Source: Amanita rubescens (Eukaryota > Basidiomycota > Agaricomycetes > Agaricales > Amanitaceae). From it: a stretch of DNA of 64,000 bases. Both the position numbers and the translations under genes were made by a program. Within the stretch, counting starts at the first letter, position 1, and each line of letters begins with the position of its first letter. The stretch lies in contig WION01000030.1 in NCBI GenBank assembly GCA_015039365.1, positions 1-64,000 on the forward strand, read 5' to 3'. A model generated the notes under the pieces. It was not told the DNA's origin, did not search any database, and saw only the letters and a program-made list of their open reading frames with translations. Shown piece after piece: positions 41,831 through 51,867 of the stretch.

Positions 41831-44800
41831 ATGTCTAACGACTTGACGATTCCTAGTTCCATTCCCGTTTTGAATGGAACTAACTATAAAGAATGGGAAC
41901 GCATGATGCGTTTCCTATTACAAACTAAAGGTTTATATCGGTACCTAAAAACCAATTATGTTCGTCCAAGACGGATAACGCCGTTGGAACAATTTTATCT
42001 GGACACAGGGGTTCAAGCCTTTGTTCCAGCTGTTCCAGCAACAGCAGCAGTTCCAGAAACGGAAACTGAAGATGCGATACCCGCAATGCCGGCACAACCG
42101 GCACAACCAGCCATCACTCAACAAATGATTGATGATGCAGAGGCTATCAAAAAGGCCTATGATGATTGGGTCGTCGAGGATGATCGCATCCTCGGATCCA
42201 TAAACATGAAATGTACTGCTACTATACAGCAGATCAATGAACATGTTGTTTCTGCCCGAGTTCTATGGCAGAACTTAGCAGAACAATACGGTGTGACAAC
42301 GTCTGCCGGTATTTATAATGATTTCCAATTAGCAATAAATTGGAAATTCCAAGATAAAAAGGATCCCACACAATCCTTAAACGACCTCCTCGCCATCATA
42401 AACCGCTTAGCATCAAGCGGAATTACATTGCCTGCAAATGTACAAGCAATGATTGTACTTTCAGCCGTCCCCCGCCATTGGGACAATTTTGCCGCTGTGG
42501 TTCTAGCCACAACAGAACCATCGGATCTTACGATCCAAGGGATACTTCCCTTAATTCAGAATGAGTGGCGCCGAAGGCACCCTGAATCTGCCGCGACGGC
42601 TAATATGTTGCAACAACAGCAGCAACCATGGCAACAAGTACGTGGTCGAGGACAAGGACGTGCTCGTGGACGTGGCCGCGGAGCAGGTCGTGGACGTGGG
42701 GGGAGGCCTTATTCTAGGCCTCCACAAGGCGCTCAGACACCGGCTCCTACTGCTCCTCCGGCAAATCAAAATTGGCCGGGTAAAGTTGAGGGCCAAACAC
42801 GTGGTCCTAACTGGGAGAGGAACCGAGAACGCCGAAAGGCAGATGCAGCCGAGAAAAAGGCTGCCAAAGCCGCAGAACATACTATGAGTTCTGCACATAC
42901 CGTCGCCCGTATTGGGCCTTATGACATCACTGAGCCAGTTGCCAGCTCTAGCAAAGGCAAACAAAAAGAAAAAGACGAACAGGACTTTGAGTCCTATAAA
43001 TTGAACCGAGGAATGGGGATATCGTCAGACGATATCGATTATAAAAATATGGATATAGATCAGGAAGCTGAACTATATTATGACAATTATTACTATGAAG
43101 ATAACGGCGAACAATGGTATGAAACCATTAAGAAGCTGGAAATGGCTAACTTTCTCTTTATAGAGGCAGCGATGAAAATGGTGTTCCCTAAATTGGGACA
43201 TCATCGTCGTACTATAAATTCCTTCTTTGAACAATCTGTACTATATGATAGTATAAATTATAAAGAAAAATTTGACGAAAACTGCCTCGTAAGAGATAAG
43301 TTGAGTGATATTGCCATTTATAATGCAAATATGATTGAACGATCATATAATATTGGTAACATGTTTAAGAAACCTTTTACATGTTTAGCGGTCAATAAAA
43401 GAAAATTTAAGGATAAAGTACATCCGACATGTCCCTGTCCGGAATGTGTTGAGAAACGTACTGGAGATACACTATGGATGTGTGACTCCGGTGCATCCGA
43501 TCACTTTACCTTTAGTAGGAAAGACTTCTCTGAATACAGAGAATTTCCTGCAAATGAAAACCACAGTGTTAAAACTGCTAATGGTTTAGATCGTCTTGAG
43601 GGACTTGGCACAGTTATTCTTGAACACAAGTTATCCACAGGAGAAACAACACTCGTAAAGCTCTTCCCTGTCCTCTATATGCCATGGGCAACTGCACGCT
43701 TGATTTCAAACGGCAGATTAATCCGACAAGGATTGACTTGTAAACAAGATGAAAAGATGGTAGTCTTTTCCTTTACAGACTCGGGTAGAACGTGTATCGA
43801 AGGACATTATCTTATGCCCAATGATACATTAGTTTACGCCCGAGGTAGGATTATTATAATGAATCCTACACTGGTTTCCGGTCCTGGCTTAGCCAACAGG
43901 AATTCTAAATTAATTCTTGGAAGACCGACAAAGAAACCAAACGCAGAGTCTATAGAAAAATTATTAGACTACGAGACCTGGCATAAACGTTTTGGTCATC
44001 CATCTAACGAAGTCTTTTCGAAGATACCGTTAAATGTCAATGGATGGAAAGAAGTTACACTTCCAGAAGGAAAACTATGTTGTGAAGGTTGTCTAAAAGG
44101 CAAAATGAAGGCAAAACCTTATAAACTGTCTTCAAAGAGAGCTACTCGTCCCTTTGAGTTACTCCATATGGATCTTATGACCGTACCGGCCATATCCTAC
44201 CACAAATACAAATATATTGGTGTCATCGTTGACGATTTTACCTCGTACACGTGGATTGGTTTATTAAAAACCAAAGATCAAACTCTAGAATATTTTACCG
44301 GATGGTATAATGAGTTTGTAGATCCTAAACAACCTATTTCTCACCTCCGTTCTGATCGAGGGGGGGAATTTGTAAATAAAGCCTTTGAAGAATTCCTTAA
44401 ATCTAAAGGAATTAAACATCAACAGACAGCTCCTTACACCCCACAACAAAATGGTCGCGTTGAACGCATGAATCAGACTTTGTCAGACAAAGCTGAGGCT
44501 ATGCGATTAGACGCAGGATGTCCAAAATCTTGGTGGGAGTTCTCATTCAGAACGGCTGTGCATGTGTACAACCGCACTCCCCTAAAACAGACTAAATGGA
44601 AGACCCCTCTGGAAAATCTTCTTAATAAAAAACCAGACTTATCATACTTTCGAGTATTTGGATGTGAAGCCTGGGTATTTATCCCTGATCAACGGAGACC
44701 GGATAAGCTGTCCGAGAAATCCGTTTTATGTACTTTTGTAGGATATGAATCAGGAACCAAAGGCTATAGGTTCATGACGTCGACAAACACACTGGTCATA

Positions 44801-47677
44801 TCCTCCCAGGCTACATTCTTTGAAAACAGGTTTCCGCGTAAAGGAAAGACTGCAGAAATAATTACTGAAGATCTTGGTCCGATCTGGGAGGCGATTCCTC
44901 AAGAGGAACCTAACCGCCCTCCACAAAATTTGGATTTAGATAACTTACTCCCAGAGAACCGTAGACGTTCTCCGAGCCGTAGACGCTCACCAAGTTTGGA
45001 TCAAAGGGGTGCATCTCCTGATCGACAGCAGTCAGACCCTTCTGATGATTCAAACGATGATGATGACGGTGATGAATTTGCCGATCGTCGAAGAGATTTT
45101 TTGGATGATAATATCCGAAGGCAAAGGGAAGAAAGAGAACAAGAAAGACGTGACAATTATCGTAGACAACGCGATGATTGGAAAAAGGGTCAAGGAATTG
45201 ATAAACAGTCTCGTTTACGAGATCAATTCAAACGTCAAATGAGTGATATGTTTAAGAAATGTAAAACTCCTGAACCCTTTAGACGTACTCCCTCTCCACA
45301 AATAAAAGAAGAGACTCCTGTTCCTTCTAGGCCTATAACACCGATACCATATGTATCTAGGCCACCTTCACCTCGTAGTCCTATGGATGAAGATAATCCC
45401 TTCTCTTTAAATCAAAGAGATCGTGATGAAATAGAAAACCCATTTATGACGGATCGAGAATTTGATCAATTTGAACAACGTCAAAGAGATCGTTTTAGAG
45501 AATTTGCTCAGAGACCTAGACCTCCTCCACCGATCGTATCTGATCCTGGTCCACCCTCTGTGCAAATAGGTCCTCGCCGTTCTGGTCGTTTTCCTATTCC
45601 AAGGGTACAAAGAGACAACGCGTATGGAGATAAAACTCCTGCACAAATAGAAGCGGAAATTCAGCAAAAGCGAGACGCTTTACGAGAGCAGTTAAAAGAT
45701 AAAACTCTGAGTTCTTCAACTCAGGATCCACCGTCAGCAGACAGGAACCCTGATAGAATGAATGAATCTGCTTCTCTACTCAAAGAAATCTTCACTTTAA
45801 AGTCTGAATTAAAATCTGCAGAACATGATCATTTAACTCGAATGATTAATGAATCTGGGAATGAATTCCTTCATTTCCTTCTAAAAGCGGCTGTTCCCCT
45901 TGTAGATAACATTCCATATGACTATAGAGATATATCTAAAATGCGCTCCAGTAATCCTCAATTGTATAAACAATGGAAGATTGCAATGGATGATGAATTT
46001 AAATCTCTTCAATCTAGAGATATTTGGGAGTTAGTTGATCTTCCAAAAGGACGAAACCTAATCAGATGTCGTTGGGTTTTCGACTTAAAAACCGATGGAC
46101 GCAAAAAAGCTCGCGTCGTAGCTAAAGGTTTTAGTCAACGTCCCGGATTAGATTACGACGAAACATTCTCGCCTGTAGCGAGATATGAAACAATCCGAAT
46201 ACTTCTGGCCACATCAGTGCTTGAAAACTGGGATATACAAGCCCTAGATGTAAAAACTGCCTTCTTATATGGCGATCTTGATGAAGATATTTACATGGCC
46301 CAGCCAGAATGTTTCGTTGTAAAAGGACAAGAATCTAAAGTATATAGGCTGAGGAAAGCCATATATGGATTGAAACAGGCATCATATGCCTGGAATAAAC
46401 AAGCTGATAAATCGTTGAAATCGTTGCATTTCGAGCGATGCTTGTCTGATTCTGGCGTTTACGTTCGTAAAGGCAAGAATACTATCACGATATGCATATT
46501 GTATGTCGACGATATACTCTTTATGGGAAATGACGATTCCACCATTGCATCCATTAAAAAGAAATTTATGGAGATGTGGGAATGTCGTGACCTTGGAAAG
46601 ATCAAAGAGTATTTACGAATCCAAGTCAATTACAACCGTGATTTAGGATTCTTAGTCATAGATCAAGGTCCTTATGCCTTGAAGGTTGTTAAGCGATTTG
46701 GACTTGAAGATTGCAAGTCTGTACGCACACCGTTACCTGCTGGGTATGCTCCTATAAAGAATGAAGGAGAATGCACACCACAGGAACGTTCTTATTATCA
46801 ACAGATAATAGGATCCCTTCTATATCTCGCCTTAGGAACTAGGCCTGATATAATTTATGCAGTAATTTTGATGTCCCAATTTTCATCAAATCCGTCCCAA
46901 GAACACATTCAAAAAGCCTTGTATATAGTCAAATACATTGCTCATACCTTAAACGTAAAAATCATTTATAGCGCCAAAGGCAATAATAAATTTAGAGCCT
47001 ACGCTGACGCTGACTGGGCCGCTGATCATAATACACGACGATCTATAAATGGTTATGTCTTAATGTTAGCTGGTGGTGCGGTAGCTTGGACGAGTAGAAA
47101 ACAAAAGACTGTAGCTCTGTCTTCGACTGAAGCAGAATACATATCTTTATCAGATGCTGCAAGACAAATTGCATGGGTTGAAAATCTATTTTACGAAATA
47201 GGTGCACCCATTAAAAGCATCTTACTTAGCGTAGATAACCAAGGCGCTATATTTTGGGCACAAAATCCTGCACAAGAACATCGTTCTAAACACATAGATA
47301 TTCGCTATCATTTCGTTCGCGAGTTGATCAAGACTAAAAAGGTAGTCCTCGAATATATACCAACAAATGAACAAAATGCGGATCTCATGACTAAGAATTT
47401 ATCTTTTGAAAAGGTCAAATTCTTTAGAGAACGATTGGGACTTTCATTAGATGAATATCCGACTTCAACAAATTCTTTAATCAGAAGACCAGATAAAATG
47501 GATTCTGATGAAATCCGTGATTTGACGAAATTAATTCTTGATTGGCAAAATCTTGAATTAGATGGAATAGACCGTCTATCACATGAGAAGTTGATGGAAC
47601 TTCTAGAAAATCTTCTTGATGAATTTGAATCGGCTATGGATCCTTTCTATGATGAAAACATCATAGACTTTAAATAA
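41831..47677 (+). CDS. Copia B Gag-Pol polyprotein, 1948 aa
   Basis: The same domain order as Copia A, all catalytic motifs present (WMCDSGASDHF, LLHMDLM, HLRSDRGGEF, GRVERMNQT, LYVDDILFMG, SSTEAEYISL). The RGG box is longer (repeats of RGRG around GAGRGRGG), and the C-terminus has an insert (DWQNLELDGI). Substitutions at conserved sites include PECF for PEGF in RT and GKLCCEGC for GKLRCEGC in the zinc region; whether these matter is unclear. No stop codons, so the element may be autonomous. Confidence 0.95.
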   Translation: MSNDLTIPSSIPVLNGTNYKEWERMMRFLLQTKGLYRYLKTNYVRPRRITPLEQFYLDTGVQAFVPAVPATAAVPETETEDAIPAMPAQPAQPAITQQMIDDAEAIKKAYDDWVVEDDRILGSINMKCTATIQQINEHVVSARVLWQNLAEQYGVTTSAGIYNDFQLAINWKFQDKKDPTQSLNDLLAIINRLASSGITLPANVQAMIVLSAVPRHWDNFAAVVLATTEPSDLTIQGILPLIQNEWRRRHPESAATANMLQQQQQPWQQVRGRGQGRARGRGRGAGRGRGGRPYSRPPQGAQTPAPTAPPANQNWPGKVEGQTRGPNWERNRERRKADAAEKKAAKAAEHTMSSAHTVARIGPYDITEPVASSSKGKQKEKDEQDFESYKLNRGMGISSDDIDYKNMDIDQEAELYYDNYYYEDNGEQWYETIKKLEMANFLFIEAAMKMVFPKLGHHRRTINSFFEQSVLYDSINYKEKFDENCLVRDKLSDIAIYNANMIERSYNIGNMFKKPFTCLAVNKRKFKDKVHPTCPCPECVEKRTGDTLWMCDSGASDHFTFSRKDFSEYREFPANENHSVKTANGLDRLEGLGTVILEHKLSTGETTLVKLFPVLYMPWATARLISNGRLIRQGLTCKQDEKMVVFSFTDSGRTCIEGHYLMPNDTLVYARGRIIIMNPTLVSGPGLANRNSKLILGRPTKKPNAESIEKLLDYETWHKRFGHPSNEVFSKIPLNVNGWKEVTLPEGKLCCEGCLKGKMKAKPYKLSSKRATRPFELLHMDLMTVPAISYHKYKYIGVIVDDFTSYTWIGLLKTKDQTLEYFTGWYNEFVDPKQPISHLRSDRGGEFVNKAFEEFLKSKGIKHQQTAPYTPQQNGRVERMNQTLSDKAEAMRLDAGCPKSWWEFSFRTAVHVYNRTPLKQTKWKTPLENLLNKKPDLSYFRVFGCEAWVFIPDQRRPDKLSEKSVLCTFVGYESGTKGYRFMTSTNTLVISSQATFFENRFPRKGKTAEIITEDLGPIWEAIPQEEPNRPPQNLDLDNLLPENRRRSPSRRRSPSLDQRGASPDRQQSDPSDDSNDDDDGDEFADRRRDFLDDNIRRQREEREQERRDNYRRQRDDWKKGQGIDKQSRLRDQFKRQMSDMFKKCKTPEPFRRTPSPQIKEETPVPSRPITPIPYVSRPPSPRSPMDEDNPFSLNQRDRDEIENPFMTDREFDQFEQRQRDRFREFAQRPRPPPPIVSDPGPPSVQIGPRRSGRFPIPRVQRDNAYGDKTPAQIEAEIQQKRDALREQLKDKTLSSSTQDPPSADRNPDRMNESASLLKEIFTLKSELKSAEHDHLTRMINESGNEFLHFLLKAAVPLVDNIPYDYRDISKMRSSNPQLYKQWKIAMDDEFKSLQSRDIWELVDLPKGRNLIRCRWVFDLKTDGRKKARVVAKGFSQRPGLDYDETFSPVARYETIRILLATSVLENWDIQALDVKTAFLYGDLDEDIYMAQPECFVVKGQESKVYRLRKAIYGLKQASYAWNKQADKSLKSLHFERCLSDSGVYVRKGKNTITICILYVDDILFMGNDDSTIASIKKKFMEMWECRDLGKIKEYLRIQVNYNRDLGFLVIDQGPYALKVVKRFGLEDCKSVRTPLPAGYAPIKNEGECTPQERSYYQQIIGSLLYLALGTRPDIIYAVILMSQFSSNPSQEHIQKALYIVKYIAHTLNVKIIYSAKGNNKFRAYADADWAADHNTRRSINGYVLMLAGGAVAWTSRKQKTVALSSTEAEYISLSDAARQIAWVENLFYEIGAPIKSILLSVDNQGAIFWAQNPAQEHRSKHIDIRYHFVRELIKTKKVVLEYIPTNEQNADLMTKNLSFEKVKFFRERLGLSLDEYPTSTNSLIRRPDKMDSDEIRDLTKLILDWQNLELDGIDRLSHEKLMELLENLLDEFESAMDPFYDENIIDFK

Positions 47678-47687
47678 AGGATATCTA

Positions 47688-47699
47688 AGCGAAGGGGTG
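47688..47699 (+). other. Copia B polypurine tract
   Basis: AGCGAAGGGGTG directly before the 3' LTR. Confidence 0.75.
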
Positions 47700-48106
47700 T
47701 GTTAAATATAGAATTATATTTATAGAATGATTAACTACTGATTGACTACAATCAATATTACTCATATTGCTTGCGTCATCCTTTATGTATGACATAGAGA
47801 TGACATCATAATGACATCATTATGATATCATGGTGACATCATGATAGACTCATGATCACACTTTATGGTGTGCTTAGCATGCCATAACTTCTCGTCTATA
47901 CTATACGCTTACACATATGTAGACACATATTTGTTCTCTCTTAGTATATAAACCTGTCCTGTATCGTAGAATAGGACAATCCATTCTCTTCCTCTCACTA
48001 TCACTACTACGCCGAAGGGTAGTGTTAAGATCATATCGCAATAGGTAAGCTATTGCACCTGCTCATGCTGTGGACACGCTCTCGCATAGACCTGTCTTCT
48101 TCGTCA
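47700..48106 (+). repeat. Copia B 3' LTR (407 bp)
   Basis: Full length; about four substitutions against the 5' LTR (for example GCATGCC for GCACGCC and CGCATAG for CGCGTAG). Confidence 0.95.
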
Positions 48107-48111
48107 ATTCC

Positions 48112-49354
48112 TTCCTTCGTCGATCCAATAATTCGACGAGCCTTTTATCGAATCTGGACGTTATTCACATCCTGGACCTTTGCCAACAACTATCTGTTCA
48201 TCTTGAATAGATATGTTCGCCCTGATCTGATGGCCCTCGTTAACATCATCATTAATCTCACCCGCCGGTTCCGAGAACCGCAACGCAACCGCTGGATCAC
48301 CCTGATGATCTGGAACAATATTCATTGGTTTTGTGACTTACGAGGAGACGTATACCTCGAAGAAGCAACCCGTCTTACCACTGCCAGACATCGTCACCAT
48401 TTCATCCAACCAACACGACAACCCGCTTTAGACACTGGCATGGCCTGGATGCACGGACGCCCTGTATTTCCCCACACTCCCGTCAATGCTACGTTCGAAC
48501 GTATTCGAACCCTTAGTGACCGTCTCAACCCAATGATGACTCCTGATGGTTGGGATGTAACTATACTACGACAACTACAAATGACGATTAACAATCTCGT
48601 ATGGAGGCACGATCGTAACCCTAACAGACCTAATGCCAGTAACGAATACCAAGACACCGCCGTCATCACACTTCAAACAGGACATACAATTGAAGGACGC
48701 GATGTCCCTATTCCTGAAAATCCGACACGTCGCACTATCTTTCACCTGCACGGACCTGACCCCTCAGCTGAACGATTGGTATCATTCGAACCGAATAACT
48801 TAGCCTTCGAAGGAGAAGATATCCCTGGAACTCAAGGCTGTTACATGTGCGGAGCTCCACATCACACTACCGAACACCATCAACGACAAGAAATACGCCG
48901 AGGACCGGTACATGAGGAAACCCCACCTCCCACTTATCCAGACGCTGTAACACAATCGTTACTACCCACGCCGTTTGAACAAATCCCTGAACAACGAATT
49001 TCTACCGCTTCACCCGCTACTACTATTGATTCCACCCAACTCGAACAAGGCGAACCTTCCCCGCTTATCGAAAGAAGACGACGAGGAACAAATACTCGCC
49101 CTCCGGGCAACCGCTTCACCACTACTACCACCGGACCCCCACCGTCACGACGAAACCTTGGAAATCGCCGAGGCCAATCAACACGAGGACAGTCACGTCC
49201 TGTCGCCACTATGACTGCCTCCAATACACGAGAAGAGCAACCGACTCTTCAAGAACGTCTTACCGATAACCGCCGCCGCCGCCGTCATCCTTGGCAAGGA
49301 AACGAAGACCCTTACACCTATGACAGCGACGCCGAACACAATCGTGACACGTAG
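48112..49354 (+). CDS. Gypsy B third reading frame, second part (CCHH knuckle, PPTY)
   Basis: This ~414-codon frame continues, after removal of Copia B and one ATTCC, the frame open at 39866-39975 (...HYTIP then SFVDPIIRRAF). It contains a Trp/Arg-rich helical region (RIWTLFTSW, RNRWITLMIWNNIHWF), a knuckle CYMCGAPHHTTEHH at ~48839-48880 that reads C-x2-C-x4-H-x4-H rather than CCHC, PPTY at ~48925-48936, and an R/T-rich basic tail. No known domain. A nucleic-acid-binding role is plausible from the knuckle and basic tail. Copia B has disrupted the gene in this copy. Confidence 0.6.
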
Positions 49355-49395
49355 TCACAAATAAATTCAATATTCGGTGAATATTGGACTTCGTA

Positions 49396-49411
49396 TGTAG
49401 GAGAAGGGCTA
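49396..49411 (+). other. Gypsy B polypurine tract
   Basis: GTAGGAGAAGGGCTA directly before the 3' LTR; a purine-rich plus-strand primer site. Confidence 0.6.
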
Positions 49412-49840
49412 TGTTACAAACGTACGTCATGGCCTATCTTTTTTTATCTTATCATCTATGTCATCCCTCCTACGTCATTGATTGCATATGCGTTCCTTCT
49501 GGAACATTCATCGTTTATCATATGCTATTCTATTTTATCACATGCATGTCGATTATCACATGTAAACCATTCCATTATCACATGTAGCTGTTTCGTTATC
49601 ACATGCATTCCTACTTACTATATTTGCGTATATACCTTGTACTATATAAACTACACAAATATACGACTAGACCTCAGTCTAGTTTTAACAGTCAAAATCT
49701 GTCTCGTTATCGTCTAAGCTCCCTTGAGGACTTATCTGATAACACTCTTATTCTTTGAACGCTCTTAAGTGCCGGAATTCCCTTGAGGAACCTACGGTAC
49801 CTGATAGGCTTGACTTATCAGTGAACAAACAAACGTAACA
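49412..49840 (+). repeat. Gypsy B 3' LTR (429 bp)
   Basis: TGTTACAAACG...GTAACA, near-identical to the 5' LTR with a few substitutions and a one-base indel (TTGACTTATC for TTGATTATC). Confidence 0.93.
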
Positions 49841-49845
49841 ATAGC

Positions 49846-50273
49846 ACCCGTCACTCCCGAGCAATTACCATAATTGGTATATCTCAATGTTCATATTATT
49901 GGTTATGACACGACAAAACAATTCCGTTAAATGGCTAAATACAATACTACTGAAGCTGGCACAGCACTACCAGAAATTTGCATGATGCAGGACAAGTTGA
50001 CAAGGTGTGGTTGGTGGTGCAGCACAGCATATGTCTGGTTTGGCACAGATATTAGAAAACAATTAGAAATAATAAAATAAAAGGAAAATGTACCACAATG
50101 GTACATTTCAGCGGTGAAGGTGAACGGGCTGGGTTGCGGTTGTGGAGGATCTTCGTCTAAACCTTAAGGTGCAGGTGGAACGAACCGGGGGGTGATATAT
50201 ACTTGAACAACCACGAAGTGTACGGGATGGGTGTCGCTTGAAACATATTCTAGAAAAAATTGTGAGTTGAGGT
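49846..50273. other. 428 bp intergenic spacer
   Basis: Low-complexity AT-rich sequence right of Gypsy B. No gene, RNA or repeat recognised. Confidence 0.35.
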
Positions 50274-51480
50274 TTAGATTACTAGTCGGAATGACTCCTG
50301 GTTACTTGCATCAATCTGATCTTCCCAATGATGATCATGTTCCTTTTGCCGAGCTAGTTGACTCTCAATTTGCTCACAGATAAGTGCAGTGCAATCCTTT
50401 GGCCGCATTGCCACCTTGATGCGTGTGGCAGGAGGTAAACCTGCATCGTTTGTCCTGAGCTTGAGGGGTACATGTCTGCAAGAAACAGGTCAGAGAAAGT
50501 GGAAAAGAAATAAAGGAAAGACCTCTAGTCTCTTCACCGGGCATTCTGTATCGATCAGAAGTCCTTCGTCGTTTTTGTCACCGAGTGAAGGACATTTCAT
50601 TTTCAGATCAGCCAAAGCGGCTCGCTTCTCAGCGCATTCAAAACGAGGGGGCTCGAAGTAGTTCAAAAGGTCTAAATAGAACTGACCGTCTGCCGCTGTC
50701 TCCCGGACGATGTACACGGACTGGTGGATCACCTCCATATGGTTGGAACTCGTCGCCACTGCGTGCTCAAATAGAACAATGAAAATCCTCGACCTGCACG
50801 ATAGTATTGGAAAGCTCGAAAACCGCGCCTAGGGATTGATGCCATCATATGCCTGGACCAGCTTCTAGCATATATGTGGATTGGGTGGGATTGCGGTTTG
50901 ACAAGGGCGCTGCACTGTCTTCATTCATCGGGGTACTGGAATGAGTGTCGCGAAGGGGCATCGAAAGTCGCTCTATGAGGGACGACCAGTAGAAATACTG
51001 TTGGATTGGGTGCCGTTGCTGTGCTAGCTCCTTAACCATTTCGTGCATCAAGACTGCCTTGGCAAGCTCCAATGGGTATTGGAATTCCACATTCAGCCGG
51101 GCCAGCTTGTCCGATGAAGTCACCTGGGAAACACGTGTCTTCCGAACGGCTTTAATTTTGCGCCTGCGGAAGCAGATGTATGACTCGTTCTGGCTGTCAG
51201 TCTCATCGTTCTAATAAATAAGTACATTAAGCAGCTATCGCTCGCCAATGATGACCCACATATGTTCAAGATGGGAATTATTCTATGGCCGCCACGTTTG
51301 AGACACCTTTCTTTCCATTTTCGAGACCCTGTCATGAAGCTTAGTCAAGAGCATGATTTAAAGAATCATCGCCACAAACATGGTGGAGAAACTCTGTCCT
51401 CTCATGCGTCGCCTTTTTTAGAGTTGCTGAACTTGCCGTGGGCACAATTTACTGCACATTGGAGGCACCAGAGCACCGAG
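50274..51480 (-). pseudogene. EPL1: Enhancer of polycomb-like (EPL1) pseudogene/fragment
   Basis: Reading the minus strand downward: THERTEFLHH (~51415-51380), KWKERCLKRGGHRIIPILN (~51320-51265), NESYICFRRRKIKAVRKTR (~51195-51135), SSDKLARLNVEF and LELAKAVLMHEMVKELAQQ, then CAEKRAALADLKMKCPSLGD (~50640-50580) and VPLKLRTNDAGLPPATRIKV ending at TAA 50274. These are EPL1/EPC family blocks in the right order; Epl1 scaffolds the NuA4 acetyltransferase. The ~50 residues normally between the first two blocks are missing, the N-terminus is absent, and frames shift between blocks without clear introns in places, so I call it a pseudogene. A divergent functional paralogue is not excluded. Confidence 0.65.
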
Positions 51481-51867
51481 AGGAATACAGTATACTGACA
51501 GAGGGTCAGAAATCTCTCCGCGACCTGGGTGGCGTCAGATATATCCCACTTGGAGAGAACAAAGTCAAAGGCAATATCATTCGGGACGAGGAGGAGAGAT
51601 CAGCAGTGGAAGATTCACAAACTGTTGTTGTTGATTTCGAGATGGAGACGGCAGATCTGTCGCTAGGCGAATGCAGAAGAAGGAGCAGACATGACTGTGA
51701 GCACCAGAGGTTCTACTGGATAGGATTATCGAGTTCACGTCCCAACGGAAAACCCTATCTGTTGTCAAGAACAAATTAGATGTGAGCATGAACTCACAAC
51801 TGGAACCCAGAAGTCCCGGGGCCCTTCCGGTACGCTCCGAGGTTACTCCTCCGCTTCACAACGTCCC
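51481..51867. other. unassigned segment with an unrecognised plus-strand frame
   Basis: A 113-codon frame (51438-51779, plus) crosses here (GGVRYIPLGENKVKGNIIRD...). It overlaps the EPL1 remnant on the other strand and resembles nothing I know. Probably not a gene. Confidence 0.2.

Larger units (their letters stand above)
39976..48106 (+). mobile_element. Copia B: complete Ty1/copia element nested in Gypsy B
   Basis: 8131 bp, same family and orientation as Copia A. LTRs 39976-40382 and 47700-48106 (407 bp each) differ at about four positions, so it appears somewhat older than Copia A. It carries the same primer site, 898 nt leader, accessory frame and full-length open gag-pol, with ATTCC duplications on both sides. 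Confidence 0.96.
33292..49840 (+). mobile_element. Gypsy B: complete chromodomain Ty3/gypsy element, split by Copia B
   Basis: LTRs at 33292-33719 and 49412-49840 with ATAGC duplications. Contents: self-complementary primer site, gag with a CCHC knuckle, -1 frameshift site, pol (PR-RT-RNaseH-IN-chromodomain) and a third reading frame. Without Copia B it is ~8.4 kb. Pol is fully open. LTRs differ at few positions, so insertion is recent. The chromodomain plus apparent self-priming places it with Tf1/sushi-type chromoviruses. Confidence 0.94.
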
